A DNA stretch of 64,000 nt. Source: Cupriavidus numazuensis (GTDB lineage Bacteria > Pseudomonadota > Gammaproteobacteria > Burkholderiales > Burkholderiaceae). Position 1 is the first letter of the stretch, and each line of letters begins with the position of its first letter. Of this stretch, positions 51,613 to 61,069 are shown in pieces. The translations under genes were made by a program, and so were the position numbers. The stretch spans positions 23,563 through 87,562 of the forward strand of contig NZ_CAJPVI010000040.1 in the NCBI RefSeq assembly GCF_905397435.1, written 5' to 3'. The notes beneath the pieces are model-generated. The model had not been told where the DNA came from, did no database searches, and saw only the letters and a list, made by a program, of their open reading frames with translations.

Positions 51613-52571
51613 CCTTCCTGTTCTATGCAGTGCTGGCTTTCGCGGCGCTCTTCGCCGCCCTGTTCCTTTACACCGTGCGCAAGGTGCGGCGCGTCGAGGC
51701 CGCGCTGCCGCCCGATGGCCGTTTTGTCGATGTACCCGGTGCGCGCCTGCATGTCGTCGAGCGCGGGCAGGGGCCCGCGTTGCTGCTCGTGCATGGCCTG
51801 TCGGGCCAGCTCGGCAATTTCGGCTACGGCATGATCGAGCCACTCGCGCGCGATTTTCGCGTCGTGGCGGTGGACCGGCCTGGCTCGGGCTATTCCGTAC
51901 GCACTGCCGGCGCGCGCGCAGACCTGGCGGCGCAGGCCGACGTGCTGGCGGCGCTGATCGACAAGCTCGGATTGGAGCGGCCGCTAGTGGTCGGCCATTC
52001 GTTAGGCGGGGCCATTGCGCTTGCGCTGGCGGCAGGCCATCCGGATCGTGTCGGCGGACTCGCCCTGTTGGCGCCGCTGACGCATCCGGCCGAAGAGATT
52101 CCACCGGTGTTCCGGCCGCTGACCATCCGGCAGCCCTGGCTGCGCCGGTTCGTGGGGTGGACGCTCGCGGTGCCGATGTCGGACTTGCGGCGCGACGAGG
52201 TGCTGGACATCGTCTTCGGCCCCGATCCCGTGCCTGCGGACTTCGCGCTGCGCGGCGGTGGCATGCTGGCTTTGCGGCCCAGCCATTTCGTTGCGGCGTC
52301 GGAGGATCTGGTCGCTGGTGTGCCGAGCCTGCCGAGGCTGGTGGCGCGCTACGGAGAACTGCGCCTGCCGGTGAGCATCCTGTTCGGCCGCGAAGACCGG
52401 ATACTCGATCCCGCTGCCAATGGCGACGCCCTGGTGAACAAGATGCCCGGTGCCACGCTGACGCTGGTGCCTGGCGGGCATATGCTGCCGATTACCGCCG
52501 CCGCGACCTGCGTCGATTTCGTCCGCGAAGCCGCGGCGCGGCTGCGCGAAGGTCAGCAGGTGGCGGCATGA
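51609..52571 (+). CDS. Alpha/beta hydrolase, membrane-anchored
   Basis: The 320-residue protein has an N-terminal hydrophobic helix (FLFYAVLAFAALFAALFLY), LLLVHGLSG, the nucleophile elbow GHSLGG, an acid residue in FGREDRILD and the histidine in PGGHMLP. Coupled to the BVMO, it may hydrolyse the ester formed from the ketone. Confidence 0.85.
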   Translation: MTFLFYAVLAFAALFAALFLYTVRKVRRVEAALPPDGRFVDVPGARLHVVERGQGPALLLVHGLSGQLGNFGYGMIEPLARDFRVVAVDRPGSGYSVRTAGARADLAAQADVLAALIDKLGLERPLVVGHSLGGAIALALAAGHPDRVGGLALLAPLTHPAEEIPPVFRPLTIRQPWLRRFVGWTLAVPMSDLRRDEVLDIVFGPDPVPADFALRGGGMLALRPSHFVAASEDLVAGVPSLPRLVARYGELRLPVSILFGREDRILDPAANGDALVNKMPGATLTLVPGGHMLPITAAATCVDFVREAAARLREGQQVAA

Positions 52572-52606
52572 GTGCAATGCCCCGCGCGCGGCTCCGGCAC
52601 CGATCC

Positions 52607-52996
52607 TCAGTGGTGGGCCATGCCGGGCTTGCAGTCCTGCACCCAACCGGCGACACGGCTCGGGGTCATCGTCGGACGCCACTCGCCCGAACCACGGATC
52701 TCGACATCCGTTCCCTGCCGCGCCTGCCGCAGGCTCACGATGTAGAAATAACCGGTGTCGGAGCGCGTGGCCGAGCCGATGCGCACATCGACCTTGCCCG
52801 GTTCCGGGTAGGCGACGACGTTGGCTTCTTCCCGGAGCCTGCTCTTCAGGCACAGCGTGAGGTCGCCGACGCTCGCGTCGGAATGGATCTGCTTCGGTTC
52901 CTGGGCCTCGAGGTATTCGACGTTGGCGCCGCTGGCGCAGGCGGCCAGCCAAGGCACCACGACCGCCGCGAGCAGGAGGATGCGGGTTGCGGACAT
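52607..52996 (-). CDS. Small lipoprotein
   Basis: The 129-residue protein has a lipobox (LLLAAVVVPWLAAC) and a mature part with two Cys and beta-rich sequence (GDLTLCLKSRLREEANVVAYPEPGKVDVRIGSATRSDTGYFYIVSLRQ). No family is recognised. The start at 52996 is chosen because the signal follows directly. Confidence 0.72.
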   Translation of the reverse strand: MSATRILLLAAVVVPWLAACASGANVEYLEAQEPKQIHSDASVGDLTLCLKSRLREEANVVAYPEPGKVDVRIGSATRSDTGYFYIVSLRQARQGTDVEIRGSGEWRPTMTPSRVAGWVQDCKPGMAHH

Positions 52997-53128
52997 GCAT
53001 GTTCCCTTTGTGGATGCGACGCTGCATGCTACCTGAGAATGTGTAGCGCAGGTCCGTCCGAACCTCACACCGTGCCGGCTGCTGCCGAACGCCCGAGCCA
53101 CTGACCCACTGCCGAAAGGATGACGCCG

Positions 53129-53854
53129 ATGGACGCCGCGATTGCTCCAAATCCGTACAAGCGTGACTACGCCACCGCCTTCAGCGCGATGCGCAAGCTG
53201 CTGGCCGACGGGCACGACACCACGCAGGTGTTCCTGATCATGCGCGCGCTGAACGGGCCGTCCATGCCGAAGAATTTCGCGCGCCTGCTCGGCACGCCCG
53301 ACGGGCGACGGCTGGTTTATCAGCGCACCGAACTGGCGGAGCGGCTCGCCGACCCTGCCTTCGTGGCGAGCTTTGCGCCGGGCACAGTGGGCGCTGCGTA
53401 TCGCGATTTCCTGCGCAAGACCGGCTACAGCGCCGATGGACTGGCGGATATCTCCAACCTCGGCCGCGAGCCGCTGGTCGAAGACGCCTACATGTGGTTC
53501 GGCCGGCGCACGCGCGATATCCACGATATCTGGCACGTGCTGACCGGCTACCGCGCGGACGAGAGCCTGGGCGAAGCCGCGCTGGTCGCGTTCAGCTATG
53601 CGCAGACTGGCGGACTGGGTTGGGCGTTCATCGCGGTGGCGGCATCGCTGAAGAGCCTGCGCCTGACAGGGAGCGTCGCTTTTGCGCGTGCAGTGCTGGA
53701 AGGCTACCGCCTCGGCCGCCGCACGAAATGGCTGCTGGAAGAGGACTACGAAGCGCTGCTGCATGAACCGCTCGATGCCGCGCGTGCCCGGCTGGGCATT
53801 GGCGAGGCGCCGCGCTACATGGCGTGCAATCCGCTGCAGGACTGGCACGCCTGA
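53129..53854 (+). CDS. Coq4-family protein
   Basis: The 241-residue protein carries the Coq4 signature RDIHDIWHVLTGY (HDxxH metal site) and PLVEDAYMWFGRRTRD. Eukaryotic Coq4 takes part in ubiquinone ring decarboxylation/hydroxylation; bacterial members are less defined. GAAAGG lies nine bases before the ATG at 53129, while the ATG at 53120 is too close to it. Confidence 0.8.
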   Translation: MDAAIAPNPYKRDYATAFSAMRKLLADGHDTTQVFLIMRALNGPSMPKNFARLLGTPDGRRLVYQRTELAERLADPAFVASFAPGTVGAAYRDFLRKTGYSADGLADISNLGREPLVEDAYMWFGRRTRDIHDIWHVLTGYRADESLGEAALVAFSYAQTGGLGWAFIAVAASLKSLRLTGSVAFARAVLEGYRLGRRTKWLLEEDYEALLHEPLDAARARLGIGEAPRYMACNPLQDWHA

Positions 53855-53866
53855 GCGGCACGGCAG

Positions 53867-54793
53867 TTACGGCTGGCCGCGCCGCATGATCGCGGCCAGC
53901 GAATCGACGCGCGTCCTGTCCGCCGCAACGGCGATGCCATCCGCAAATACGGGCTGCGCCAGCCGCGTCAGCACATCACCGGGCGGCGCTTCGATGATCA
54001 CGCGTGCACCGTTGGCGTAGGCCAGCAGCATGGTCTCGTGCCAGCGCACCGGGACGGCCATGTTGCGGGCCAGGTCATCGACGATCCGGCGCGGGTCCCG
54101 CAGTTCGCGCGCATGGCTCGCGCTGAAGTAGCGCTGGCGCGGTGGCGACACGGCAATGTCTGCCATGGCCTTGCCCAGTTCGGCGGCCGCGTCATCGAGC
54201 AGGGCGCAATGCGAAGGCACGTGGATCGCGACACGCTTCGCCGCCTGTGCGCCTGCAGCAAGTGCCAGCGTAGCGACGGCTTCCATGGCCGGGACGCTGC
54301 CGGCGATCACGATCTGTGCGGGCGCGTTGAAGTTGGCGAGATAGACGGGCGTTTGCGGTGTGTGGATCTGCGCCACCAGCGGCTCGAGCCGCATGCGCTC
54401 CATGCCGAGAATTGCCGTCATGCCGTAGCCGCTCGGATACGCCTGCTCCATGAGTTCGCCGCGCAGCCGCACGAGCCGCAGCGCGTCGGGGAACGACAGG
54501 ACATCCGCACTGACGGCCGCTGCATAGGCGCCGATCGAAAGACCGGCAACGGCGTCGGCCCGGCCGCCTTCCGCCGCCAGGCAGCGCGCCATGGCCACGC
54601 CGGCCGTCAGCAGGCACAGTTGTACCCATACCGTCGATTGCAGGCGTGCTGCGGTGTCCATGCCGGCGGGCGGCATTTGCAGCACGTCGGCGGCTTCTGC
54701 AAGCACGGCGGCGACGGCCGGATGCTCGGGCAGGTCGGCGAGCATGCCGGCCCGCTGCGAGCCCTGGCCCGGAAAGGTCAGCAGCACGCTCAT
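53867..54793 (-). CDS. mdcH: Malonate decarboxylase, malonyl-CoA:ACP transacylase subunit
   Basis: The 308-residue acyltransferase has LTFPGQGSQRAGM, the nucleophile GLSIGAYAAAVSA and VAIHVPSHCALLDDAA. MdcH moves malonyl from malonyl-CoA to the decarboxylase acyl carrier protein, starting the catalytic cycle. It is the last gene of the mdc operon and overlaps mdcG by four bases. Confidence 0.87.
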   Translation of the reverse strand: MSVLLTFPGQGSQRAGMLADLPEHPAVAAVLAEAADVLQMPPAGMDTAARLQSTVWVQLCLLTAGVAMARCLAAEGGRADAVAGLSIGAYAAAVSADVLSFPDALRLVRLRGELMEQAYPSGYGMTAILGMERMRLEPLVAQIHTPQTPVYLANFNAPAQIVIAGSVPAMEAVATLALAAGAQAAKRVAIHVPSHCALLDDAAAELGKAMADIAVSPPRQRYFSASHARELRDPRRIVDDLARNMAVPVRWHETMLLAYANGARVIIEAPPGDVLTRLAQPVFADGIAVAADRTRVDSLAAIMRRGQP

Positions 54794-55434
54794 GGCGTCG
54801 CTCGCCACGGGTCAGCGCACATGCGGGGTCCGTGCGCTGTCTTCAGCAGCACCTTGCCGCGGGTGCGCCGCCATTCGAGGAACGAGAAGCCGCCTTGAGG
54901 CGTATCGACCTGGATGTCGATCCGTGCAGGGCCGGCATCCTGCAGCGCCGCCAGCAAATCCGCATTGGCTAGTGACAGCGAGTGGTCCGCGTAGACCAGC
55001 AGATCGAGGTCGCTCTGCGCATGCAGCACGTTGATGCCGCTAGCAAGCGTAAATCCAGCGCTGCCGCCCACGCCCCAGCGGATGTTGCGCGCGTCGAGCG
55101 CATCGGCCACCGCGTCGAGCGTGCGGATGGCGGCAAGTGCGGCCAGCTCCGGATGCCGCCATGCGCGCGACGCCGCGATGTCCATGGGCGTGACCACGCG
55201 CGCCACATCTACCGGGGAGACCCACGTACCGAACCGTTCTTCACGCGATCTTCCGCGCAGACCGATCGCGATCGCGCCGGTTCGTCTCGCATCACGCCGC
55301 ACGACCACAGGTATCGTATCGAGCGCCGCGAGCGAGACCCAGTCCGGCAGCACCACGCCGCACAGGGCGCGGCGCGCATCGGCCAGCCAGAGCAGGTCGT
55401 GCGGCGCCGGACGGCACACGTTCAGGCTTGCCAT
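54790..55434 (-). CDS. mdcG: Phosphoribosyl-dephospho-CoA transferase
   Basis: The 214-residue protein (NVCRPAPHDLLWLADARRAL, IRWGVGGSAGFTLASGINVLHAQSDLDLLVY) shows the nucleotidyltransferase G-G-S...D-x-D pattern of MdcG/CitX-like holo-ACP synthases, which attach the phosphoribosyl-dephospho-CoA group to MdcC. It overlaps mdcE by 13 bases. Confidence 0.86.
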   Translation of the reverse strand: MASLNVCRPAPHDLLWLADARRALCGVVLPDWVSLAALDTIPVVVRRDARRTGAIAIGLRGRSREERFGTWVSPVDVARVVTPMDIAASRAWRHPELAALAAIRTLDAVADALDARNIRWGVGGSAGFTLASGINVLHAQSDLDLLVYADHSLSLANADLLAALQDAGPARIDIQVDTPQGGFSFLEWRRTRGKVLLKTAHGPRMCADPWRATP

Positions 55435-56243
55435 TGCCGCAGCAGGCAATCGCGCACCTGACGTGACGCCTCACGGTTCTCGCCGTTGCGCCGGCCGGAC
55501 AGGTCGCGCGCGCCGTCGCGCCGGATATCCGCGAGCGCGGCCAGGATCGTGTCGCGGGCCAGGTGGATGTCTGTTGGTTCGGGAGTATCGGCCGACGCCA
55601 CATCGATCAGCCGCCACAGGATGCCGAGCGTCGCGAAGTTGCCGATGTCATACGCCATCGGCGGCACGGTGGCGGCCAGTGCCTCCAGGTCCTCGACGGT
55701 ACGCATGGTGATGCGGGCCGCGGCGTCCTTGCCCATCGCGTGCACGAGCACGCCGCTGTCGCGCAGCGCGATGATGCGGTTGGCCTGGTAGCCATGCGCG
55801 AGGAACGCGCCCGACATGGCCTTGCCGACGATCAATGCCACGACCGGATGCCCGGCCAGGCGTGCTTCGGCATACGCGGCCGCTGCGGCTGCCAGAGACT
55901 GATGAATGCCGAGCGCCTCCTCGCGGCGGCCATAGGCCTGGCTGGGCGTATCGACCACCGCGACGATGGCGCGCTTGACCGCGGCATCGCGATCGGCCTC
56001 GACCACCTCGCGCACGGCCTGCGCGAGCGACCAGCCTTCGATCAGTCCGACCTCGCCGTTGCGAGCGCGTGGGAAGCGGCTATCCGCATCGGGCACCACG
56101 GCGATCCAGCGGACCAGTGTGCCGGCCAGCTCGCCGTCCGCGACGGTGACGGAGTCCGGAAAGCCTTCGCGGTATTGCGCCGCTGGCGCCAGTGCGCGCA
56201 GCCAGCGAGCGCCGCGGCTCATGTCCTTGTCTGTGGCGTTCAT
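55422..56243 (-). CDS. mdcE: Malonate decarboxylase gamma subunit
   Basis: The 273-residue carboxyltransferase-like subunit (IVAVVDTPSQAYGRREEALGIHQSLAAAAAAYAEARLAGHPVVALIVGKAMSGAFLAHG) pairs with MdcD to decarboxylate malonyl-S-MdcC. It overlaps mdcD by four bases. Confidence 0.9.
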   Translation of the reverse strand: MNATDKDMSRGARWLRALAPAAQYREGFPDSVTVADGELAGTLVRWIAVVPDADSRFPRARNGEVGLIEGWSLAQAVREVVEADRDAAVKRAIVAVVDTPSQAYGRREEALGIHQSLAAAAAAYAEARLAGHPVVALIVGKAMSGAFLAHGYQANRIIALRDSGVLVHAMGKDAAARITMRTVEDLEALAATVPPMAYDIGNFATLGILWRLIDVASADTPEPTDIHLARDTILAALADIRRDGARDLSGRRNGENREASRQVRDCLLRQWQA

Positions 56244-57100
56244 GCGTCAGTCTCCCGATGGAAGTGGCCAAACAGGCGCTGCACTTCGGCCGGCGTGGGC
56301 TGCACGCTGGCGTCGTAGTCCTGCAGCACGGACAGCACCTCGCGGTAGCGTTCGCTGCGATGCGTGGCGGATACGGGCACACGCAGCTCGCTCGCGACCG
56401 CGTCGCGCAGCGCGGCGCAGTCGTCGGCAACGTACACATCCGCGAAGCCCATGGCGGCACGCTGCGCGCCGCCGGTGAAGCTCCAGATAAACGGGCGGTC
56501 ACGCGAATCGTATTCGGCAATGCCGGCTTCTTGTTCGATCACGGCGGGTCCGTTCAGGCCAAGCCGGCCTTCCTGCGTCATGACCAGCGACGTGCACAGC
56601 CCGGCGGCAATCGACATGCCACCAAAACATCCGACCTGCCCGGCGATCACGCCGACTACCGGCTGGTAGCGCCGCAGATCGACGATCGCCGCGTGGATAT
56701 CCGCGATGGCCGCGAGGCCCAGGTTGGCTTCCTGCAGCCGCACGCCGCCGGTTTCCAGCAGCAGCACGGCGCGCGTCGGTACGCCGCGCCGGTTGTCCTC
56801 GGCGGCAAGCTCCAGCGCTCCGGCAATCTTCGCGCCGCCGACTTCGCCAAGGCTGCCGCCCTGAAAAGCCCCTTCAATGGCCAGCACCACGACGGGCTGC
56901 CCGTCGATGTGACCCTTCGCCACGATCACGCCGTCGTCGCTTTGCGGCACGATCCCCTGGCGTGCGAGCCACGGCGATTGCAGGCCGTCGAACGGCCCCG
57001 CCAGCTCGCGGAACGTGCCGGCATCCAGCAGCACGCGGGCCCGTTCACGCGCACTGAGTTCGATGAAGCTGTTGCGGGCGAGCAAGGACGCGGTGTTCAT
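56240..57100 (-). CDS. mdcD: Malonate decarboxylase beta subunit
   Basis: The 286-residue crotonase-fold subunit (SFIELSARERARVLLDAGTF, GRRGVPTRAVLLLETGGVRLQEAN-like core with an intact acyl-CoA/ACP binding region) forms the decarboxylase with MdcE. It is flanked by four-base overlaps on both sides. Confidence 0.9.
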   Translation of the reverse strand: MNTASLLARNSFIELSARERARVLLDAGTFRELAGPFDGLQSPWLARQGIVPQSDDGVIVAKGHIDGQPVVVLAIEGAFQGGSLGEVGGAKIAGALELAAEDNRRGVPTRAVLLLETGGVRLQEANLGLAAIADIHAAIVDLRRYQPVVGVIAGQVGCFGGMSIAAGLCTSLVMTQEGRLGLNGPAVIEQEAGIAEYDSRDRPFIWSFTGGAQRAAMGFADVYVADDCAALRDAVASELRVPVSATHRSERYREVLSVLQDYDASVQPTPAEVQRLFGHFHRETDA

Positions 57101-57414
57101 GTGCGCTCCTGTTGTCCGTGCGCGTCCAGCGCCTCGAATGCTTCGGCCAGCCGCATGCCGACCACGCCCGGCGTGGCGCCGAAATCGTGGATGCGGATCT
57201 GCATGGCGGCGCGCGGCTCCGCGGCGAATACGCGCGATAGCTGCGCGTCCCAGACGCGGGCATAGCCGTTGACGGAGGTCGTGACGTCCACCGTGGTCAC
57301 GCCACCGGTGCCGGGCTCGACCAGCACTTCGAGATCGCCCGATCCCACCACACCGACCAGCACGCGGGCTGCGGCAGGCAAGCCTGCCGGGTATTCAAAA
57401 CGCAGTTGTTCCAT
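57097..57414 (-). CDS. mdcC: Malonate decarboxylase acyl carrier protein (delta)
   Basis: The 105-residue protein has VGVVGSGDLEVL, with Ser25 as the site for the 2'-(5''-triphosphoribosyl)-3'-dephospho-CoA group. It carries acetyl and malonyl groups between MdcA, MdcH and MdcDE. Confidence 0.9.
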   Translation of the reverse strand: MEQLRFEYPAGLPAAARVLVGVVGSGDLEVLVEPGTGGVTTVDVTTSVNGYARVWDAQLSRVFAAEPRAAMQIRIHDFGATPGVVGMRLAEAFEALDAHGQQERT

Positions 57415-57423
57415 GGAAGCCTC

Positions 57424-58338
57424 CTAAATTTGCCCGGTCCCGGATGCCTGAGACAGCCTGTCGAGGAAGATCGTCGCGGCCAGCAAGTCCGCGGCGCCGC
57501 CCGGCGATGCGCGGCGGGCCAGCATGCCGGCGTCGAGTTCGCGCAGCGCGCGCCGGCCCGCGACGGTGCCTGACCCGCCTGCCGCCAGCACCGCATGCGC
57601 ACCAGCCTGCATATAAGCGAGGCCAGCTCGGCCCGTCCTGGCCAGCACACAGGTGTCGTCCAGCGCGCTCATCAGCGCGAGCAGTGCATTGAGGCGCGCC
57701 ACGGACTCGCTGTCGCCGCGCGTGCGGCTGTGTTGCAGCACTGGCAACGCGCGCCGCATGACGTGTGGAAAGCCCGCGTGCGCCTGCGCGCGGGCGCCGC
57801 CTACGCCATAAGCCAGGCAAGCCAGCTCGCCCTTGTTGCCGGTCACCGCAGGCCGGTGCCGATCGGTGAGCCGCGCGATGGCGCCGGCGGCGTGGCTGAC
57901 CGCGCTTGCGCTGGCTCGTTTGCCGGCCGCATCAAGCTGCGCAGCCGCGCCGACCAGCAGCCCGAGGCACCAGATCGCGCCGCGATGTGTATTGACGCCA
58001 CCCGTCGCTGCGAACATCGCGGTTTCCGCCTCCCGGCCAAGCGCACCGAGCCGCTCGCGCAGCGCATAGCCGACGCGCGTTGCCCGCTGGCCGGCCATGG
58101 CCATCGCTGCGAACGACGGGCCCAGCGCATGCGCGGAGCGCAGCATCAACGCCAGCGTCAGGTCGGCATGCGCGCCACTGCCGCGGCTGTCGACCAGGCC
58201 GGGTTTGGGCGAAAGCCGCGCTTCGTCGATGATGGCGTCGACCGCCAGGCCGGCCAGCGCTTGTGCATTCGCCGACGGTGCGTCGTTCAACGGGGCTGCA
58301 TCTTCAGCCCAAATGATTCTTGCCGCTGTGCCGCCCAT
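57424..58338 (-). CDS. mdcB: Triphosphoribosyl-dephospho-CoA synthase
   Basis: The 304-residue CitG-like protein (DAIIDEARLSPKPGLVDSRGSGAHADLTLALMLRSAHAL, GGVNTHRGAIWCLGLLVGA) makes the MdcC prosthetic group precursor. Its ATG overlaps the mdcA stop by one base (TAATG), supporting this start over the longer frame. Confidence 0.87.
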   Translation of the reverse strand: MGGTAARIIWAEDAAPLNDAPSANAQALAGLAVDAIIDEARLSPKPGLVDSRGSGAHADLTLALMLRSAHALGPSFAAMAMAGQRATRVGYALRERLGALGREAETAMFAATGGVNTHRGAIWCLGLLVGAAAQLDAAGKRASASAVSHAAGAIARLTDRHRPAVTGNKGELACLAYGVGGARAQAHAGFPHVMRRALPVLQHSRTRGDSESVARLNALLALMSALDDTCVLARTGRAGLAYMQAGAHAVLAAGGSGTVAGRRALRELDAGMLARRASPGGAADLLAATIFLDRLSQASGTGQI

Positions 58339-59996
58339 TACCAGCTCCGGAAGCGGGCCGGCGGCGCATACAGGCCACCCGACCACTCGACCAGATCCGC
58401 CATGCTCTTGGCCGCCAGCAGGCTGCGCGTGGCCTGGCTGCGCTGCACGCCAAGGTCTTCGGGCAGCGCGATCAGGCCGTCGCTGCGCATGCGGCGCGTC
58501 TGCGCGGGATCGTGCTTCAGGCCGATCGGCGTCACGCCGGCGACTGCCGCGATCATCCGGCGCCGCTCTTCGAGCGACTGCGCCTTGTACAGGTAGGCAA
58601 TGCCTTCCTCGGTCAGCACGTGCGTGACGTCGTCGCCGTAGATCATGACCGGCGCGAGCGGCATGCCGCTTTCGCGTGCGACGTCCACGGCATCCATCGA
58701 TTCGACGAAGGTCGGCTTGCCGCCGGCCTGGAAGGTTTCGACCATCTGCACGACGAGCTTGCGGCCGCGTGCGAGCGGGTCATCGGTCTCGATCAGGTCC
58801 AGCCATGCCGGGGTGGGATGGCGCCGTCCGCCAGGGTTGTGGCCCATATTCGGCGCGCCGCCGAAGCCTGACAGCCGGCCGCGCGTGACCGTGGACGAAT
58901 GCCCGTCGCCGTCGATCTGCAGCGTCGAGCCGATGAACAGGTCCACCGCGTATTGGCCGGCAAGCTGGCAGAACGCGCGGTTCGATCGCATCGAGCCATC
59001 CGCGCCCGTGAAGAAGATGTCGGGGCGAGCGGCGACGTACGGCTCCATGCCCAGTTCGCTGCCAAAGCTGTGCACGCTTTCGACCCAGCCGGTTTCGATG
59101 GCCGGGATCAGCGTCGGATGCGGGTTCAGCGTCCAGTACTTGCAGATCTTGCCCTTGAGACCCAGCGACTCGGCATAGGTCGGCAGGATCAGTTCGATCG
59201 CCGCCGTGTTGAAGCCGATGCCGTGGTTCAGCGACTGCACCTGGTGGCGTTCGTAGATGCCGCGGATCGCCATCATCGCCATCAGCACGTGCACGGGCTT
59301 GATCAGGCGGGGATCGCGCGTGAACAGCGGCTCGCAGAAGAACGGCTGGTCGGCCTGCACCACGTAGTCGACCCACGAGCCCGGCACATCGACACGCGGC
59401 AGGTCGGCCGGGTCGTCGACGATCTCGTTGACCTGCGCGATCACGAGGCCGTCGCGGAACGCGGCGGCTTCCACGAGCGCGGGCGTGTCTTCGGTGCTCG
59501 GGCCGGTGTACAGGTTGCCATCGCGGTCGGCCTTGTAGCCAGCAATCAGCACGACGTTGGGCACGAGGTCCACGTAGAGGCGCGCGTACAGTTCGATATA
59601 GGTGTGGATCGCGCCGACTTCGAGCAGCCCGTCTTCGAGGAACTGCGAAATCCGGATGCTCTGTGCGCCCGCATACGAGAAGTCGAGCTTGCGCGCGATG
59701 CCGCGCTCGAACAGGTCCAGGTGCTCGACCCGGCTGACGCTCGGGATGATCATGTGCAGCCCGTTCACGCGCTCCGGGCTGACCTGCGCGAGCGAGCGGG
59801 ACAGGAAATCGGCCTGCTTCTGGTTATTGCCTTCGACCACCACGCGATCGCCCGGGAGCAGTACGGCCTCCAGGAAGGGCACGATATCGCCGGTCGGTAT
59901 GCGCTTGCCCTGCGCGATGGCGGCGCCTTGCTGCTTGCGCCGTGCCTTGGCTTCTCTGCGGGTGTTCCACTGACGCCCCGGGGTGGTGCTGGTCAT
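58338..59996 (-). CDS. mdcA: Malonate decarboxylase alpha subunit
   Basis: The 552-residue acetyl-S-ACP:malonate ACP transferase starts MTSTTPGRQWNTRREAK and contains LLPGDRVVVEGNNQKQADFLSRSL and FGGAPNMGHNPGGRRHPTPAWL. It replaces acetyl with malonyl on MdcC. It is the first structural gene of the operon; a further upstream start (60059) is not supported by homology. Confidence 0.92.
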   Translation of the reverse strand: MTSTTPGRQWNTRREAKARRKQQGAAIAQGKRIPTGDIVPFLEAVLLPGDRVVVEGNNQKQADFLSRSLAQVSPERVNGLHMIIPSVSRVEHLDLFERGIARKLDFSYAGAQSIRISQFLEDGLLEVGAIHTYIELYARLYVDLVPNVVLIAGYKADRDGNLYTGPSTEDTPALVEAAAFRDGLVIAQVNEIVDDPADLPRVDVPGSWVDYVVQADQPFFCEPLFTRDPRLIKPVHVLMAMMAIRGIYERHQVQSLNHGIGFNTAAIELILPTYAESLGLKGKICKYWTLNPHPTLIPAIETGWVESVHSFGSELGMEPYVAARPDIFFTGADGSMRSNRAFCQLAGQYAVDLFIGSTLQIDGDGHSSTVTRGRLSGFGGAPNMGHNPGGRRHPTPAWLDLIETDDPLARGRKLVVQMVETFQAGGKPTFVESMDAVDVARESGMPLAPVMIYGDDVTHVLTEEGIAYLYKAQSLEERRRMIAAVAGVTPIGLKHDPAQTRRMRSDGLIALPEDLGVQRSQATRSLLAAKSMADLVEWSGGLYAPPARFRSW

Positions 59997-60101
59997 CGTG
60001 TCTCCGGCTATGGTCTGTCTGATGGCTTCAACCATAAACAGCCGGAGAGCGCGGAACAATCACGCGTGGGGCAGGATCGTTACGCTTGGCGAAAGCGAGG
60101 C

Positions 60102-61022
60102 TTACTTCTCGGCTTGCCGCATCGCCATGCGGCACACGGCCGCCAGCGCAAGCAGGTTGGGATCGCGTTCGCGCCGGCGCAGGAAGCTCAGGCCAATGGT
60201 CTGCCGGATATTGTCGTAGTCGGACGTAAGCGGCACGAATGCCACATTGCGCGAATGCACGGCTTTCACGCGGCCTGGCAGCAGCGTGTAGCCGACGCCG
60301 CCGCCTACCAGGTTCATCAGCGAAAAGATGTCGCCGACCTTCATGACCAGGTTCGGCTGGAAATCCGCGATCTTGAACGCCTCCGCGAAGCCGCGCGAGG
60401 TGGCGAAGCCCTCGCTCAGCGACACGAACGGCTCGTCGCGGCAGGCGCGCAGGTCGACGGCTGGCATCGCCGCGTAGGGCGAGTCGGCCGGCGCGGCGAA
60501 GAAGATCTCGTCCTCGAACAGCGGGATGGATTCGATCTCGGGGTCCGGCTCGGGCGTGGCCATCAGCGTGGCGTCGATCGAGCCCTGCTTGAGCATCTGC
60601 AGCAGGTCGGCGTTCGAGCCCAGCACCAGTTCGGTCTGCAGGTCCGGGCGCCTGGCTTTCAGGCCGATCACGATCTGCGGCACCGTGTGCGCCGTCAGCG
60701 AATACAGCGAGCCGATCTTCAGATGATCGGCCAGGTAGCCGGCAGCCTCGCGCGTGGCGCGGATGCCGTCGGCCATGGCCTTGAGCACCTCGCGCGCGGT
60801 ATCGGCCAGCACATGCGCCGCATCGGTCGGGATCAGGTTGCGGCCTTCATGCCGGAACAGCGCGCAGCTCGTCCCTTCTTCGAGCGAGTGCAGCGCGCGG
60901 TGCACGCTGACCGTGCTGGTATCGAGGATCTCCGCGGCCTTGGCCAGGTTGCCGGATTCCATGAACGCCAGCAGCGCTTCGAGTTTGCGGAAGGTGATCT
61001 CTTCGCCGATGCGGATTCTCAT
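60102..61022 (-). CDS. LysR-type regulator of malonate use (MdcR-like)
   Basis: The 306-residue LysR protein has the N-terminal winged helix (ITFRKLEALLAFMESGNLAKAAEILDTSTVSVHRALHSLEEG) and an effector domain. It lies on the same strand between matC and mdcA, 105 bases before mdcA, the place of MdcR in related clusters, so it probably activates mdc genes with malonate. Confidence 0.82.
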   Translation of the reverse strand: MRIRIGEEITFRKLEALLAFMESGNLAKAAEILDTSTVSVHRALHSLEEGTSCALFRHEGRNLIPTDAAHVLADTAREVLKAMADGIRATREAAGYLADHLKIGSLYSLTAHTVPQIVIGLKARRPDLQTELVLGSNADLLQMLKQGSIDATLMATPEPDPEIESIPLFEDEIFFAAPADSPYAAMPAVDLRACRDEPFVSLSEGFATSRGFAEAFKIADFQPNLVMKVGDIFSLMNLVGGGVGYTLLPGRVKAVHSRNVAFVPLTSDYDNIRQTIGLSFLRRRERDPNLLALAAVCRMAMRQAEK

Positions 61023-61069
61023 TGGGGGCACTGTTGGGAACGAGGCCCCCTATCTTAGCCGCGCGGCGC

